Shown one piece after another: positions 49,149 through 58,561 of a stretch of DNA of 64,000 nucleotides (the first letter of the stretch is position 1; every line of letters begins with the position of its first letter). Location: contig NZ_JASKUT010000001.1 of assembly GCF_030167925.1 (NCBI RefSeq), positions 868,001 to 932,000 of the forward strand, read 5' to 3'. Under the pieces are notes generated by a model. The model was given only the letters and a program-made list of their open reading frames with translations, did not search any database and was not told the origin of the DNA. The position numbers and the translations under genes are program-made. Source of the stretch: Paenibacillus silviterrae. GTDB lineage: Bacteria; Bacillota; Bacilli; Paenibacillales; NBRC-103111.

Positions 49149-50276
49149 TTAGTTTACCGAGCCGCGCTGCTTCATGGAGATGGCCAGGGTGACCCACTCA
49201 TCCCGGTGAATCACTTCCATGCGGTTGACATCAATACGCTTCTGTACTTCTTCAGTGCTTAGGCCGGCAACGGCTTGAAGCTGCCAGGAAGCGTAATTGA
49301 CGACACCCCGGCCAACCGTCTGTTGGCTCTGATTGACGACCTCAATGACGTCGCCCGGATGAAATTCTCCTTGCACCTCCCGCACACCGGCGGGGAGGAG
49401 GCTGCGGCCGCCGGAAACCATGGCGAGCTCCGCCCCGTCATCGACAACCACCCGGCCTTGCGGCTGGGAGTGGAATCCCAGCCATTGCTTTTTGACGGGG
49501 AGGTTATGCTCACTGGTGACGAAGTACGTCCCTTTGCCTCGATCCTCTGCAGCAAGCAGCAGGTCTCCCGGCTCGTTAACGCGTCCGACGAAGACGGGGA
49601 CGCCGCCGCGCATGGCGATTCGCGCTGCCTCCACCTTCGAGCGCATACCGCCGGTGCCGACCGAGGAGCCGGAGCCTCCGGCCATCCGGTACAGCTCCTC
49701 GCTGATTTCCTCGATCCGGTCGATGCGCTGCGCATCCGGATTTTTCCGGGGATCCTCGGTGTAAATGCCTTCCGTATCGGTAATAATGATCAGCTTGCGG
49801 GCCCGAAGCAGATTCGCTACCAGGGCAGAGAGCGTATCGTTATCGCCGAACTTCAGCTCGTCAACGGATACCGTATCGTTCTCGTTGATGATGGGGATGA
49901 TGCTGTGCCGCAGCAGCTCTTCAATCGTCATTTGCGCATTGTGAATTCGTTTCCGGTTGGAAAAATCGGAGCGGGTCAGCAAAATCTGCCCGACCCCAAT
50001 GCCATGACGTGAGAACGCCGCTTGATAGGCTTGCATCAGAAGCGCCTGCCCTACGGAAGCGGAAGCCTGCTTCTCATGGACCAGCTTGGGGCGGCTCGCG
50101 TAGCCGATCTCCCGGAAGCCGGCCGCCACCGCTCCCGACGTGACGAGCAGAACCGATTCGCCTTGCCGGTGGAGCGAGGCAAGCTCCTGAGCAAAAAATT
50201 CAATTTTGTCCCGGTTTAAGCCGCCCTCGTCCGAGGTAAGAGAGCTGCTTCCGATTTTGACAACGATCGTATGCAT
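49149..50276 (-). CDS. proB: Glutamate 5-kinase
   Basis: ProB phosphorylates glutamate, the feedback-controlled first step of proline synthesis. The 375-residue protein has an amino acid kinase domain (VVKIGSSSLTSDEGG, VTSGAVAAGFREIG, NDTVSVDELKFGDND, GTGGMRSKVEAARIA) and a C-terminal PUA domain of about 90 residues, the long form that tends to be feedback-inhibited. First gene after the T-box leader on the minus strand. Confidence 0.96.
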   Translation of the reverse strand: MHTIVVKIGSSSLTSDEGGLNRDKIEFFAQELASLHRQGESVLLVTSGAVAAGFREIGYASRPKLVHEKQASASVGQALLMQAYQAAFSRHGIGVGQILLTRSDFSNRKRIHNAQMTIEELLRHSIIPIINENDTVSVDELKFGDNDTLSALVANLLRARKLIIITDTEGIYTEDPRKNPDAQRIDRIEEISEELYRMAGGSGSSVGTGGMRSKVEAARIAMRGGVPVFVGRVNEPGDLLLAAEDRGKGTYFVTSEHNLPVKKQWLGFHSQPQGRVVVDDGAELAMVSGGRSLLPAGVREVQGEFHPGDVIEVVNQSQQTVGRGVVNYASWQLQAVAGLSTEEVQKRIDVNRMEVIHRDEWVTLAISMKQRGSVN

Positions 50277-50321
50277 CGCATAAGTCCCTTCTTTCCGACT
50301 GAATGCTTATGTAACAAAATC

Positions 50322-50560
50322 AAAAAAGGCTTCCGTCCATGAAGGACGAAAGCCTGCAGCTTCCGCGGTACCACCTTGCTTGATGAAAAAAGTTCATCCT
50401 ACTCACACCCTAATAACAGCAGGGCAACCGTCCAACTCGTCGTTGGCCGTTCCGGGGCGGGTTCGGGAAGCGGTCACGGTAAATTCTTGCAGCCGATGGA
50501 ATTTACTCTCTGCGCGTGCGGGGACTTTCCTACTATTCCCTTCATAACGTTTGTTTTTCT
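50322..50560 (-). promoter_or_regulatory. T-box riboswitch (proline) upstream of proB
   Basis: On the minus strand the T-box sequence AAGGTGGTACCGCGGAA (50361-50377) is followed by a terminator in which AGGCTTTCGTCCTTC pairs with GGACGGAAGCCT and six Ts (50322-50355). Stem I is visible: GTAAATTC/GAATTTAC at its top, GGGAA/TTCCC at its base, and AGTA of the S-turn. The bases before the TTCCC read GTGACCGC, so CCG (50471-50473), a Pro codon, is the likely specifier. The function agrees with proBAC downstream. Confidence 0.88.
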
Positions 50561-50564
50561 ATAT

Positions 50565-50593
50565 AGGATAGCATGCAAACCTTTGTTTGTAAA
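50565..50593 (-). promoter_or_regulatory. Sigma-A promoter of the proB leader
   Basis: On the minus strand, TTTACA (50588-50593) and TATCCT (50565-50570) are 17 bases apart, between the mtnE stop and the T-box. Confidence 0.6.
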
Positions 50594-50600
50594 GGCGATC

Positions 50601-51803
50601 TTAGCCGAACAGCTGCAGCTTAGCTACGCGATCGACTGCCTCTTGCAGGCGCTCTTCCGAGCTAAGGAGACCTAAGCGGACATAGCCTTCGCCGTGGTCC
50701 CCAAAACCGATGCCCGGGGCGACGACGATCTTCGCTTCCTCCAGCAGCAAATCTGCGAGTGAGGAAGAGGTATGGCCTTTGGGCACCGGCAGCCAAGTAA
50801 AGAACGAGCCCTGGGAGCGGTTCGCCTCCCAGCCGATGCGGTCAAGCGCACCGAACAGCGCGTCCCGTCGGCTTTGATAAACGGAAACGAGCTGTTCCAC
50901 GCAGTCCTGTGGACCGGTTAACGCGGCGGCCGCAGCGACCTGGATGCCACCGAACAAGCTGCAGTAGTAGTGGTCCTGAATGAGGTTGATCAGACGAACG
51001 ACCTCGCGGTTGCCAAGGGCGAAGCCGACGCGCCAGCCGGCCATGTTGTAGGTTTTGGACAAGGTGTAAAATTCAACGCCGACCTCTTTGGCTCCCGGCA
51101 GCTGAAGGAAGCTTACGGGCTTTTGTCCGTCGAAGCCGATAGCGCCGTATGCGAAGTCGCTCGCGACGACGATGCCGTGCTGTGCGGCGAAGCGAATCGT
51201 TTCCTCATAGAAGGAAGCTGGTGCGGAAACCGCTGTAGGATTGTTCGGGTAGTTGATAAACATCAGCTTCGCTTTATTCACGTCGTCCGCAGATAAAGCC
51301 GAGTAGTCCGGCAGGAAGGCATTGGACTCTCTTAGCGGCATGAAGGCCATCCGGGCACCCGAGAGGGCGACGCCCGACCAGTAATCGGGGTATCCAGGGT
51401 CAGGCACCAGGCATACGTCACCCGGGTTCAGCAGGCACTGGGCGATCTCCACAAGGCCGGTTTTGCCTCCGAAAAGAATGGCCACTTCCGTTTCCGGATC
51501 CAGCTCTACACCGTAATCCTCGCGGTAGCGCTGGGCGACGGCTTGCTTCAGGAAAAGAAACCCATTGAAGGGAGGATACTTATGGTATAGGGGGTTTTCC
51601 GCAGCTTCCTGCAATGCCTTGACAATATGAGGGGGCGTAGGCCGGTCCGGGTTGCCTTGCCCCAGGTTGATCACATCATGGCCGGCTGCAATTTGCTCGT
51701 TCGCCTTGCGTACCAGCTTGGCAAAAAATTGTGTCGGCAGGTGCTGCATGCGCTCTGCCGGAGTAACGGGAAAAGCCGATACGTACGGATTGTTCATATT
51801 CAT
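50601..51803 (-). CDS. mtnE: PLP-dependent aminotransferase, probable 2-keto-4-methylthiobutyrate aminotransferase
   Basis: A 400-residue class I/II aminotransferase with NYPNNPTAV, SDFAYGAIGFD and the PLP lysine in YTLSKTYNMAGWRVGF. Size and gene context point to B. subtilis MtnE (398 residues), which makes methionine from ketomethylthiobutyrate as the last salvage step; it lies divergent from mtnU as part of the mtn group. Substrate range of such enzymes is broad, so an LL-DAP-type or aromatic role is not excluded. It ends 8 bp before the -35 of the proB promoter. ATG start follows GGAGTGAATTATAG on the minus strand. Confidence 0.78.
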   Translation of the reverse strand: MNMNNPYVSAFPVTPAERMQHLPTQFFAKLVRKANEQIAAGHDVINLGQGNPDRPTPPHIVKALQEAAENPLYHKYPPFNGFLFLKQAVAQRYREDYGVELDPETEVAILFGGKTGLVEIAQCLLNPGDVCLVPDPGYPDYWSGVALSGARMAFMPLRESNAFLPDYSALSADDVNKAKLMFINYPNNPTAVSAPASFYEETIRFAAQHGIVVASDFAYGAIGFDGQKPVSFLQLPGAKEVGVEFYTLSKTYNMAGWRVGFALGNREVVRLINLIQDHYYCSLFGGIQVAAAAALTGPQDCVEQLVSVYQSRRDALFGALDRIGWEANRSQGSFFTWLPVPKGHTSSSLADLLLEEAKIVVAPGIGFGDHGEGYVRLGLLSSEERLQEAVDRVAKLQLFG

Positions 51804-51904
51804 CTATAATTCACTCCATCAATGTAGGTATAGTCGGCTAAGCATACAGCTATTAATTTACCACGAAACGGCAGGGGTGTATATGCTTTTCCTAGGATGG
51901 GCCG

Positions 51905-51933
51905 TTGATCTTCCCGTATGCATAGACTATCAT
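51905..51933 (+). promoter_or_regulatory. Sigma-A promoter of mtnU
   Basis: TTGATC (51905-51910) and TATCAT (51928-51933) with a 17-base spacer, 31 bp before the gene. Confidence 0.65.
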
Positions 51934-51963
51934 AGAAACTAATTATTCGAGGGGAGCGCTGCT

Positions 51964-52761
51964 ATGATGAGTACGCGATGGAATATTGCGCTTCTGCAGA
52001 TGGACATTGCCATCGGGGAGCCAGACCGGAATTTTGCGAAGCTGGAGGAGCTGCTGGAGCAAGCTGTGCAGCATGAGGAAAAGCCGGATGTCATTGTTTT
52101 TCCGGAAATGTGGAATACAGGCTATGCGCTGGAGAGAATCGATGAGCTCGCGGATCCGATGGGAGAAAGAACCTCCGAGCTATTGTCCTCGTTCAGCCGT
52201 AAGCACGGGGTGAATCTCGTAGGAGGCTCGATCGCGGAGAAGCGGAGCGACGGCGTCTACAATACGATCTACGCCTATAACCGTGAAGGGGAGCGGGTGG
52301 CGGACTACTCCAAAATTCATCTGTTCCGTCTGATGGATGAGGAGAAGTTTCTCCAAAGCGGGGATCGCGTAGGGGCCTTGCAGCTGGACGGCGTGCAGGC
52401 GGGAATGATGATCTGCTACGACATCCGCTTTCCGGAGCTCGCGCGCAAGCTGGCGCTGGGAGGAGCCCAAATCCTGTTCGTGCCGGCCGAATGGCCGAAT
52501 CCGCGCCTGCATCACTGGCGGACGCTGCTTCAGGCGCGCGCAATCGAGAATCAAATGTTCGTCGTATCGTGCAATCGGGTAGGCGTTAGCGGCACCACCG
52601 AATTTTTCGGTCATTCCATGGTTATCGATCCGTGGGGAGAGGTGCTCGCAGAGGGCGATGGGACGGAGCAGGTCATCCGGACTGCCATTGACCTTTCGAC
52701 TGTGCCGGAGGTGCGAAGCCGGATCCCGATTTTCGAGGATCGCAGGCCTGCATTATACTAA
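51964..52761 (+). CDS. mtnU: Carbon-nitrogen hydrolase, MtnU-type omega-amidase
   Basis: A 265-residue nitrilase-superfamily protein with the catalytic triad Glu48 (FPEMWNTG), Lys117 (YSKIHLFRL) and Cys151 (MICYDIRFPELAR). In B. subtilis the mtnU (ykrU) gene belongs to the methionine salvage group, and omega-amidases of this type hydrolyse 2-oxoglutaramate left by glutamine-dependent transamination, which would pair with MtnE. Divergent from mtnE. ATG start after CGAGGGGAGC. Other amidase substrates remain possible. Confidence 0.85.
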   Translation: MMSTRWNIALLQMDIAIGEPDRNFAKLEELLEQAVQHEEKPDVIVFPEMWNTGYALERIDELADPMGERTSELLSSFSRKHGVNLVGGSIAEKRSDGVYNTIYAYNREGERVADYSKIHLFRLMDEEKFLQSGDRVGALQLDGVQAGMMICYDIRFPELARKLALGGAQILFVPAEWPNPRLHHWRTLLQARAIENQMFVVSCNRVGVSGTTEFFGHSMVIDPWGEVLAEGDGTEQVIRTAIDLSTVPEVRSRIPIFEDRRPALY

Positions 52762-52768
52762 TAAAAGT

Positions 52769-52812
52769 AAGAAGCCTTGGGCATCCGGTTCGGACAGCTC
52801 AAGGCTTCTTTG
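52769..52812. terminator. Terminator between mtnU and the LysR gene
   Basis: AAGAAGCCTTG pairs exactly with CAAGGCTTCTT around a 20-base loop; short T-run on the plus side. May serve both converging genes. Confidence 0.75.
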
Positions 52813-52834
52813 ATAATTCGGGACGTGCCTGAGC

Positions 52835-53737
52835 TTACTCCTGCCGCTCCATTACTTCACGGAACGTATGCATGAACGCCTCTACGGCCTTGGACAAATA
52901 ACGTCCCTTCCGGTATGCGATCACCAGCGTTCTTGTCGGATGGGTTGCCAGCGGACGGTAAGCGGGAGTCAGCTCGCTCCAGCCGCCGCGGGACACCATG
53001 TTCGGCACGAACGCAATGCCCATGCCGGCGGCCACCAGCGATTGCACTGTCTCGATATTGCTGCTCTCAAAGACGATCTTCGGAGTGAAGCCGCCGGCCG
53101 TCTGACAAAGCTCCAGCGTAATCTGGCGGAAGCCCTGCCCTTTTTTCAAGGCGATGAAGGGCTCGCTCCGCAGCGCGGCGATGTCGATCGGATGCCCAGA
53201 CCCGGAACGGGTGAGCGGATGCTGCGGCGGCAGCGCCAGGACGATCTGCTCCTCGATCACCGTTTCATAGGTAAGGGAATCATCGGCAAGCGGCAGGGAG
53301 AGCAGGCTGATATCCACCTGGCCAATACCTGTCAAATGCTCCAGATTGGCGGAGGTTTCCTCCACAAGCACGATCTCGATCTCCGGGTAGCGGGTCTGAA
53401 ATACCGGGAGGACAAGCGGAAGCACATGGGCTCCGGTAATCGGCAAGCTGCCTACCACGAGCTTGCCTTTGCGCATTTGGGAAATGTCCTCCATCTCACG
53501 CTTCAGCTGCTCGACCATATCGAGAATCGACTGTGCTTTCTCTACGAATAAGGAGCCGGCATGGGTCACTTCGACGGAGTTCGTCGTCCGCTGGAACAGC
53601 AGAACGCCGAGCTCCTTCTCCAGCTTGGACAGCTGCTGGCTGAGAGAGGGCTGAGCAATATGAAGCTTCTCCGCCGCACGGGAGAAGTTTTTGTCTATGG
53701 CAATCTGAAGGGCATATTGCAGCTGTCGCAGCTCCAC
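52835..53737 (-). CDS. LysR family transcriptional regulator
   Basis: A 300-residue LysR-type regulator with the winged helix-turn-helix in residues 15-60 (FSRAAEKLHIAQPSLSQQLS) and an effector-binding domain after about residue 90. It resembles the CysL/CynR-like group of Bacilli, but the ligand cannot be read from sequence. It starts three bases after the CYTH gene ends and so belongs to a two-gene minus-strand operon that faces leuCD, making leuCD a candidate target. Confidence 0.9.
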   Translation of the reverse strand: MELRQLQYALQIAIDKNFSRAAEKLHIAQPSLSQQLSKLEKELGVLLFQRTTNSVEVTHAGSLFVEKAQSILDMVEQLKREMEDISQMRKGKLVVGSLPITGAHVLPLVLPVFQTRYPEIEIVLVEETSANLEHLTGIGQVDISLLSLPLADDSLTYETVIEEQIVLALPPQHPLTRSGSGHPIDIAALRSEPFIALKKGQGFRQITLELCQTAGGFTPKIVFESSNIETVQSLVAAGMGIAFVPNMVSRGGWSELTPAYRPLATHPTRTLVIAYRKGRYLSKAVEAFMHTFREVMERQE

Positions 53738-53740
53738 CGG

Positions 53741-54241
53741 CTATACCTCCTTGCCGTTATTCTGAACATGAATCCACAGCTGCTTATTGCGGTACTCCTC
53801 TTCGCTGCCGACCTCAGGGCCGAACCAGGACGGGGGCTGAAAGCCGTTCGCCTCCTCCTCGGACCGGAATTCCACCTCAACCACTCGGAGGTCAAATTGC
53901 TCATACTCGTCGATGTCGTAGTGCAGACCGCCTGCTTCCAAGGAAGTCCGCGTCTTGCGCAGCGGCTTTTTCCCGGAATGGCCCAGCAGCTGCTCATAAA
54001 TATCGGAGGAAATGGAATACTCGATCTCCTCCCGGGACATGCCGTGCCCTCTTTTGAATGTGTGGGTAAAGGTGTCCCCCGCTTCGGAAGAGAGGCGGCG
54101 GATGCGGATTTCTTCTTGCTTGGAGAAAGCAAGGTAGGTCTGGTCAATCTCCTGGCGGGTTAGCAGCCGCAGGGAACCGTTCTCGATTTCCACCTGTGGA
54201 AAGCGTCCGAGCTTGTACTTGCGTTCGATTTCCATATTCAT
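53741..54241 (-). CDS. CYTH-domain protein (triphosphate tunnel metalloenzyme family)
   Basis: A 166-residue CYTH protein beginning with the diagnostic EIERKYKL (ExExK) motif, with further tunnel residues RIRR, HTFKRGHGMSREEIE, KTRTSL and VVEVEF. The family binds triphosphates and divalent metals and includes inorganic triphosphatases, thiamine triphosphatases and adenylate cyclases; which activity this has is unknown. First gene of an operon with the LysR regulator. The ATG at 54239-54241 follows AAGGATGTG on the minus strand. Confidence 0.82.
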   Translation of the reverse strand: MNMEIERKYKLGRFPQVEIENGSLRLLTRQEIDQTYLAFSKQEEIRIRRLSSEAGDTFTHTFKRGHGMSREEIEYSISSDIYEQLLGHSGKKPLRKTRTSLEAGGLHYDIDEYEQFDLRVVEVEFRSEEEANGFQPPSWFGPEVGSEEEYRNKQLWIHVQNNGKEV

Positions 54242-54291
54242 TCGATATCAGCACATCCTTATAGTTTATTACTAAAACCTATCAAGCCTAT

Positions 54292-54336
54292 AGATATTAT
54301 ATCTTGGAACAATCAAGAAAGAAATGATAGTATGAT
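54292..54336 (+). promoter_or_regulatory. Palindrome and -10 region upstream of leuC
   Basis: AGATAT-T-ATATCT (54292-54304) is a perfect palindrome, in the style of LysR sites (T-N11-A). TATGAT at 54331-54336 could be the -10 of leuC, with no good -35 at 17 bases, as expected for an activated promoter. The palindrome would lie near -45. Assignment to the neighbouring LysR protein is inference. Confidence 0.4.
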
Positions 54337-54386
54337 AGCAATAAAGCACTTTTGATGCATACTTAACTTTTTAAGAGGTGGAACCG

Positions 54387-55805
54387 ATGGCAAAAACAAT
54401 GTTCGAGAAGATTTGGGACAACCATGTCATTCAATCTGAAGCCGGCAAGCCGAGCGTCATTTATATCGACCTGCACCTGGTTCATGAGGTGACTTCCCCG
54501 CAAGCGTTCGAAGGGCTTCGCCTGAGCGGCCGCAAGGTTCGCCGTCCGGACCTGACATACGCAACGATGGATCACAACGTGCCGACGAAGGACCGCTTCA
54601 ACATCACGGATCCGATCTCCAAGCAGCAGATCGACACCTTGTCGAAGAACTGTGCCGACTTCGGCGTAACGCTGTTCGACCTGAACAGCATCGATCAAGG
54701 CGTTGTTCACGTTATGGGACCTGAGCTTGGTTTGACTCACCCGGGTAAGACGATCGTGTGCGGCGACAGCCACACTTCGACTCACGGCGCATTCGGCGCA
54801 CTCGCTTTCGGTATCGGTACGAGCGAAGTAGAGCACGTTCTGGCTACTCAGTGCTTGCAGCAATCGAAGCCGAAGACACTGGAAGTGCGCATTAACGGCA
54901 GCCTGAAGCCGGGCGTTACGGCGAAGGACTTGATCCTCGGCGTCATTGCGAAATACGGTACGGATTTTGCTACAGGGTACGTTATCGAGTACACCGGTGA
55001 AGCCATCCGCAACCTGTCCATGGAAGAGCGTATGACCGTTTGTAACATGTCCATCGAAGCTGGCGCACGCGCAGGCTTGATCGCTCCGGACGAAACGACG
55101 TTCGAATACCTGCGCGGCCGTCAATACGTGCCGCAAGGCGAAGCATTCGACGCAGCTGTAGCTGAGTGGAAGAAGCTGACTACCGATGCAGGCGCTGCCT
55201 ATGACCGCGTAGAAGAGTTCGACGCCGACAGCCTGATCCCGCAAGTAACCTGGGGCACAAGCCCGGGCATGGGTACAGACGTTACTGCGAACGTACCGAA
55301 CCCTGCGGATTTCGCTACAGAGAATGAGCGTAAGGCAGCAGAGAAGGCTATCGAGTACATGGGTCTGACACCAGGTACGCCTATGACGGCGCTGAAGGTA
55401 GACTATGTATTTATCGGCTCCTGTACGAACGGACGGATCGAAGACCTTCGCGCGGCAGCGGCTGTTGCTCAAGGCTACAAGGTAGATCCAAGCGTAACTG
55501 CGATCGTGGTGCCAGGCTCCGGCCGAGTGAAGCTGCAGGCGGAGAAGGAAGGTCTCGACAAGATCTTCACCGAAGCAGGCTTTGAATGGCGCGATGCAGG
55601 CTGCTCGATGTGTCTTGCGATGAACCCTGACGTACTGAAGCCAGGTCAGCGCTGCGCATCCACCTCCAACCGGAACTTTGAGGGTCGTCAAGGACGCGAC
55701 GGACGTACGCATCTCGTATCGCCGGCGATGGCGGCAGCAGCTGCGATCGAAGGTCATTTCGTCGATGTGCGCGACTGGAAGTTCAAAGTAAAGCAAGAAG
55801 CTTAA
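54387..55805 (+). CDS. leuC: 3-isopropylmalate dehydratase large subunit
   Basis: LeuC with LeuD isomerises 2-isopropylmalate to 3-isopropylmalate in leucine synthesis. The 472-residue aconitase-family protein shows [20 protein letters not shown] (first cluster cysteine nearby), [16 protein letters not shown] and [10 protein letters not shown], which hold the three Fe-S cysteines, and [14 protein letters not shown] 54387 after AAGAGGTGG. Codon use looks skewed to a few codons, as in highly expressed genes. The leuA and leuB genes are not nearby, unlike the single ilv-leu operon of B. subtilis. Confidence 0.96.
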   Translation: MAKTMFEKIWDNHVIQSEAGKPSVIYIDLHLVHEVTSPQAFEGLRLSGRKVRRPDLTYATMDHNVPTKDRFNITDPISKQQIDTLSKNCADFGVTLFDLNSIDQGVVHVMGPELGLTHPGKTIVCGDSHTSTHGAFGALAFGIGTSEVEHVLATQCLQQSKPKTLEVRINGSLKPGVTAKDLILGVIAKYGTDFATGYVIEYTGEAIRNLSMEERMTVCNMSIEAGARAGLIAPDETTFEYLRGRQYVPQGEAFDAAVAEWKKLTTDAGAAYDRVEEFDADSLIPQVTWGTSPGMGTDVTANVPNPADFATENERKAAEKAIEYMGLTPGTPMTALKVDYVFIGSCTNGRIEDLRAAAAVAQGYKVDPSVTAIVVPGSGRVKLQAEKEGLDKIFTEAGFEWRDAGCSMCLAMNPDVLKPGQRCASTSNRNFEGRQGRDGRTHLVSPAMAAAAAIEGHFVDVRDWKFKVKQEA

Positions 55806-55832
55806 TCTTAGCGATGTGAGGAGATAGACGAC

Positions 55833-56444
55833 ATGGAAGCTTTTACTAAGCATACCGGATTAGTCGGTCCCGTGGACCGTGTGAATGTAGATACAGATGC
55901 CATCATCCCTAAGCAATTTCTGAAGCGTATTGAGCGCTCCGGCTTCGGTCAGTTCCTTTTCTATGAATGGCGCTTTGACCTGAACGGCAAGGAAATCGCT
56001 GAGTTCTCCTTGAATCAGCCGCGCTACCAAGGCGCATCCGTACTGATCTCCCGCGCGAACTTCGGCTGCGGCTCCTCCCGTGAGCACGCTCCTTGGGCGA
56101 TTCAGGACTACGGCTTCAAGGTGGTTATCGCCCCTTCGTACGCCGACATTTTCTACAACAACTGCTTCAAGAACGGAATCCTGCCGATCAAGCTGAGCGA
56201 AGAACAGGTGGAAGAGCTGTTCCAGCGCACAGCGAAGAACGAAGGCTACCAGTTGACAGTGGATCTGGAGAACAAGAAGATTACGGACGCTCAAGGCCTT
56301 GAGATCTCCTTCGACCTGGATGAGCACCGCCGCCAGTTCCTGCTGCAGGGTCTTGATGATATCGGCTTGACGCTGAAGCATGAAGACAAAATTGCCGCAT
56401 ATGAAGCTGCGCATAAGGATCGCCTGGCTTATAACGTGAACTAA
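55833..56444 (+). CDS. leuD: 3-isopropylmalate dehydratase small subunit
   Basis: The 203-residue partner of LeuC, carrying the swivel domain. It has [29 protein letters not shown] and [19 protein letters not shown], all typical of LeuD. It starts 27 bp after leuC with the site GTGAGGAGA. A strong terminator follows. Confidence 0.97.
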   Translation: MEAFTKHTGLVGPVDRVNVDTDAIIPKQFLKRIERSGFGQFLFYEWRFDLNGKEIAEFSLNQPRYQGASVLISRANFGCGSSREHAPWAIQDYGFKVVIAPSYADIFYNNCFKNGILPIKLSEEQVEELFQRTAKNEGYQLTVDLENKKITDAQGLEISFDLDEHRRQFLLQGLDDIGLTLKHEDKIAAYEAAHKDRLAYNVN

Positions 56445-56445
56445 C

Positions 56446-56487
56446 AAAAAAAACCTGTACCTCATTTGCGAGGTGCAGGTTTTTTTG
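56446..56487. terminator. Bidirectional terminator between leuD and the GGDEF-EAL gene
   Basis: AACCTGTACCTC pairs with GAGGTGCAGGTT (one mismatch) around a 6-base loop, flanked by eight As and seven Ts. It overlaps the last codons of the minus-strand gene. Confidence 0.92.
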
Positions 56488-58525
56488 TCATATACTGCTT
56501 TAAGAGAGCTGACATTTCTGCGGCGCTATCCGGCTTGCTGAACATGTAGCCTTGCATTTGTGTGCAGCCCATACCAAGCAGCTTGTCTTTATCCTCAGCG
56601 CTCTCCACTCCCTCGGCAATCACGTTTAGCTGCAAACTTTTTGCCATGGCAATGACCGCTTTCATAATAGCATCCTTGCCATCCTTTACAAAGGAACGAT
56701 CGATCTTGATGGTATGAATGGGAAATTTCTCAAGATAGCCTATGGATGAATAACCGGTCCCGAAATCATCGATAGAAATAGAAATGCCGAGGTCAGCCAG
56801 CTTCTGAAGAATGTGAACGGTATGGTGGACATTACTCATCGCCGCCGTCTCGGTAACCTCTAAATGAAGATGAGCCGGCTCGAGACCGCATTGATCCAAC
56901 GCATCCTTTACAACGGCTGTAAAGTGTCCTTGCTCCAGCTGTTTCACCGACACATTCACGGAGATAAAAAAGTCGGAGAAGCCTTGATCGATCCATTCCT
57001 TGGTTTGCTTGCAGGCCTGCTGCAGGACCCATTGTCCGATGGCCTCGATCAAGCCGATTTCCTCCGCTATAGCAATAAACTCCATGGGAGGAACGAAGCT
57101 CCCGTTCAATTTCCAACGTAGAAGTGCCTCCATGCCTTTGATTCGGTTATTCTCCGCATCAACAATCGGCTGGTAATGGACTTCCAGCTCATCGTGCTCC
57201 AATGCCTTGCGAAGTCCCTGTTCAAGCAGTAAGCGTTCCTGATACTTATCAGTAAGGTCATCCGTAAACAGCTGATACGTGTTCTTTCCTTTTGCTTTAG
57301 ACAAATACATAGCTTGATCCGCACGTTGAATCAGATCTTCATAGTGATGTCCATGGATCGGATAGCCGCTAATTCCGATGCTTGCGGTGATGATCAATTC
57401 ATAACCGGCGAGCAGGAAAGGCTCGGACAACCGGAGAAGAATACGCTTGGCTGCATCGCCGGCATCAGACAAACTCGAAATATTCTCAACAATAACCGCA
57501 AATTCATCCCCGCCAAGCCTGGCCACTTTAGCGTTCTCGGGAACACTGCGGCTGATGCGGAGCGCGGCCGCGCATAACAGCTGATCTCCCAGCTCGTGAC
57601 CGAGCGAATCGTTAATGACCTTGAAGCCGTCTAAATCGAGATACAGGACGGCGGCCATTTGTCCGCAGCGCTCGGCCCGCTCCATGGCGTCCGTGAGCTG
57701 AGTACGGACACAGCGGCGGTTCGGCAGGCCTGTTAATGCATCGCGATACGCCATGTCATGCAGTCGAACCTCGGTTTGCTTGCGCTCGGTGATATCCGTA
57801 ATCACCCCGTCGAGCCTCAGCAGCTCACCGTATTCATCCATCACGGGAACCGTGTAATCATATATCCAGCGAAGGCTGCCGTCTGCCCGAAAAATTCGAT
57901 ACTCGTGCTTGATTTTCATGCCATCCCCCAGAGAAGCTTGCTTTTCCTCGACTCTTGGCAAATCCTCCGGGTGAATCAGCTGCCTCCACAGACTGGGCTC
58001 ATGAGAGAAATCTTCCTGCGTATACCCGTAAATTATTTGACAGGCTGGGGATATACTGAGCAGCTTACGGCTTCGAACGTCCATAGACCAGAGACAAACG
58101 TCGATGGATTCAAATATGTTTTGCAAATGCATTTGTGTGGTCAACAGAGCTTTTTCCAGCTGCTTACGGTGGGTCATATCCTTTGCGATCCCAATAACGC
58201 CGGTAATTTGTCCGCGGGTCATTACCGGTACGGCAGTTATGGTGATATCCGCATGCTCGCCGTTTTTTCGAAGAATCCCAATGTCGAAATCGGCACGATG
58301 TCCGTGATAAGCTACCTTCCGAAAAATCATTTGGGACATCGGAACATATGCGGGCGCTATCAGAGGGAGGAAGGAGATGCCGATTAGTTCCTTCTCCGAA
58401 TAGCCTGTAACCTGAAAGAAGGCTTCGTTGCAGGCGGTGAACCTTCCCTTTAAGTCAACCACATAGCAGGGGTCCGGATTATCATCGAAAAGAGAAATCA
58501 AGGAGTTTTGCAAAATAACATCCAT
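56462..58525 (-). CDS. PAS-PAS-GGDEF-EAL cyclic-di-GMP signalling protein
   Basis: A 687-residue cytosolic protein without visible membrane segments. Domains in order: PAS (about 5-115), PAS with PAC (about 130-245, with HEYRIFRADGSLRWIYDY), GGDEF (about 250-415; GGDEF intact at 338-342, in RLGGDEFAVIVEN) and EAL (about 425-675; EALLRWK intact from Glu466, DDFGTGYSS present). Both catalytic signatures are therefore complete, so it could make and break c-di-GMP, with the PAS domains sensing a signal. The start is ATG 58523-58525; an upstream GTG adds three codons. Possible Spo0A box before the gene. Confidence 0.93.
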   Translation of the reverse strand: MDVILQNSLISLFDDNPDPCYVVDLKGRFTACNEAFFQVTGYSEKELIGISFLPLIAPAYVPMSQMIFRKVAYHGHRADFDIGILRKNGEHADITITAVPVMTRGQITGVIGIAKDMTHRKQLEKALLTTQMHLQNIFESIDVCLWSMDVRSRKLLSISPACQIIYGYTQEDFSHEPSLWRQLIHPEDLPRVEEKQASLGDGMKIKHEYRIFRADGSLRWIYDYTVPVMDEYGELLRLDGVITDITERKQTEVRLHDMAYRDALTGLPNRRCVRTQLTDAMERAERCGQMAAVLYLDLDGFKVINDSLGHELGDQLLCAAALRISRSVPENAKVARLGGDEFAVIVENISSLSDAGDAAKRILLRLSEPFLLAGYELIITASIGISGYPIHGHHYEDLIQRADQAMYLSKAKGKNTYQLFTDDLTDKYQERLLLEQGLRKALEHDELEVHYQPIVDAENNRIKGMEALLRWKLNGSFVPPMEFIAIAEEIGLIEAIGQWVLQQACKQTKEWIDQGFSDFFISVNVSVKQLEQGHFTAVVKDALDQCGLEPAHLHLEVTETAAMSNVHHTVHILQKLADLGISISIDDFGTGYSSIGYLEKFPIHTIKIDRSFVKDGKDAIMKAVIAMAKSLQLNVIAEGVESAEDKDKLLGMGCTQMQGYMFSKPDSAAEMSALLKQYMTKKPAPRK

Positions 58526-58561
58526 GGTAAACACCGCCCATTTATTTCATCACTCTTCTTA

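Noticed and set aside
51804-51963. SAM riboswitch before mtnE or mtnU
   Set aside because: The 160-bp divergent gap is too short for S-boxes and shows none of the conserved core; only a sigma-A promoter for mtnU is seen.
54363-55853. Long open frame antisense to leuC
   Set aside because: Shadow of a gene with strong codon bias; the plus-strand LeuC motifs are complete.
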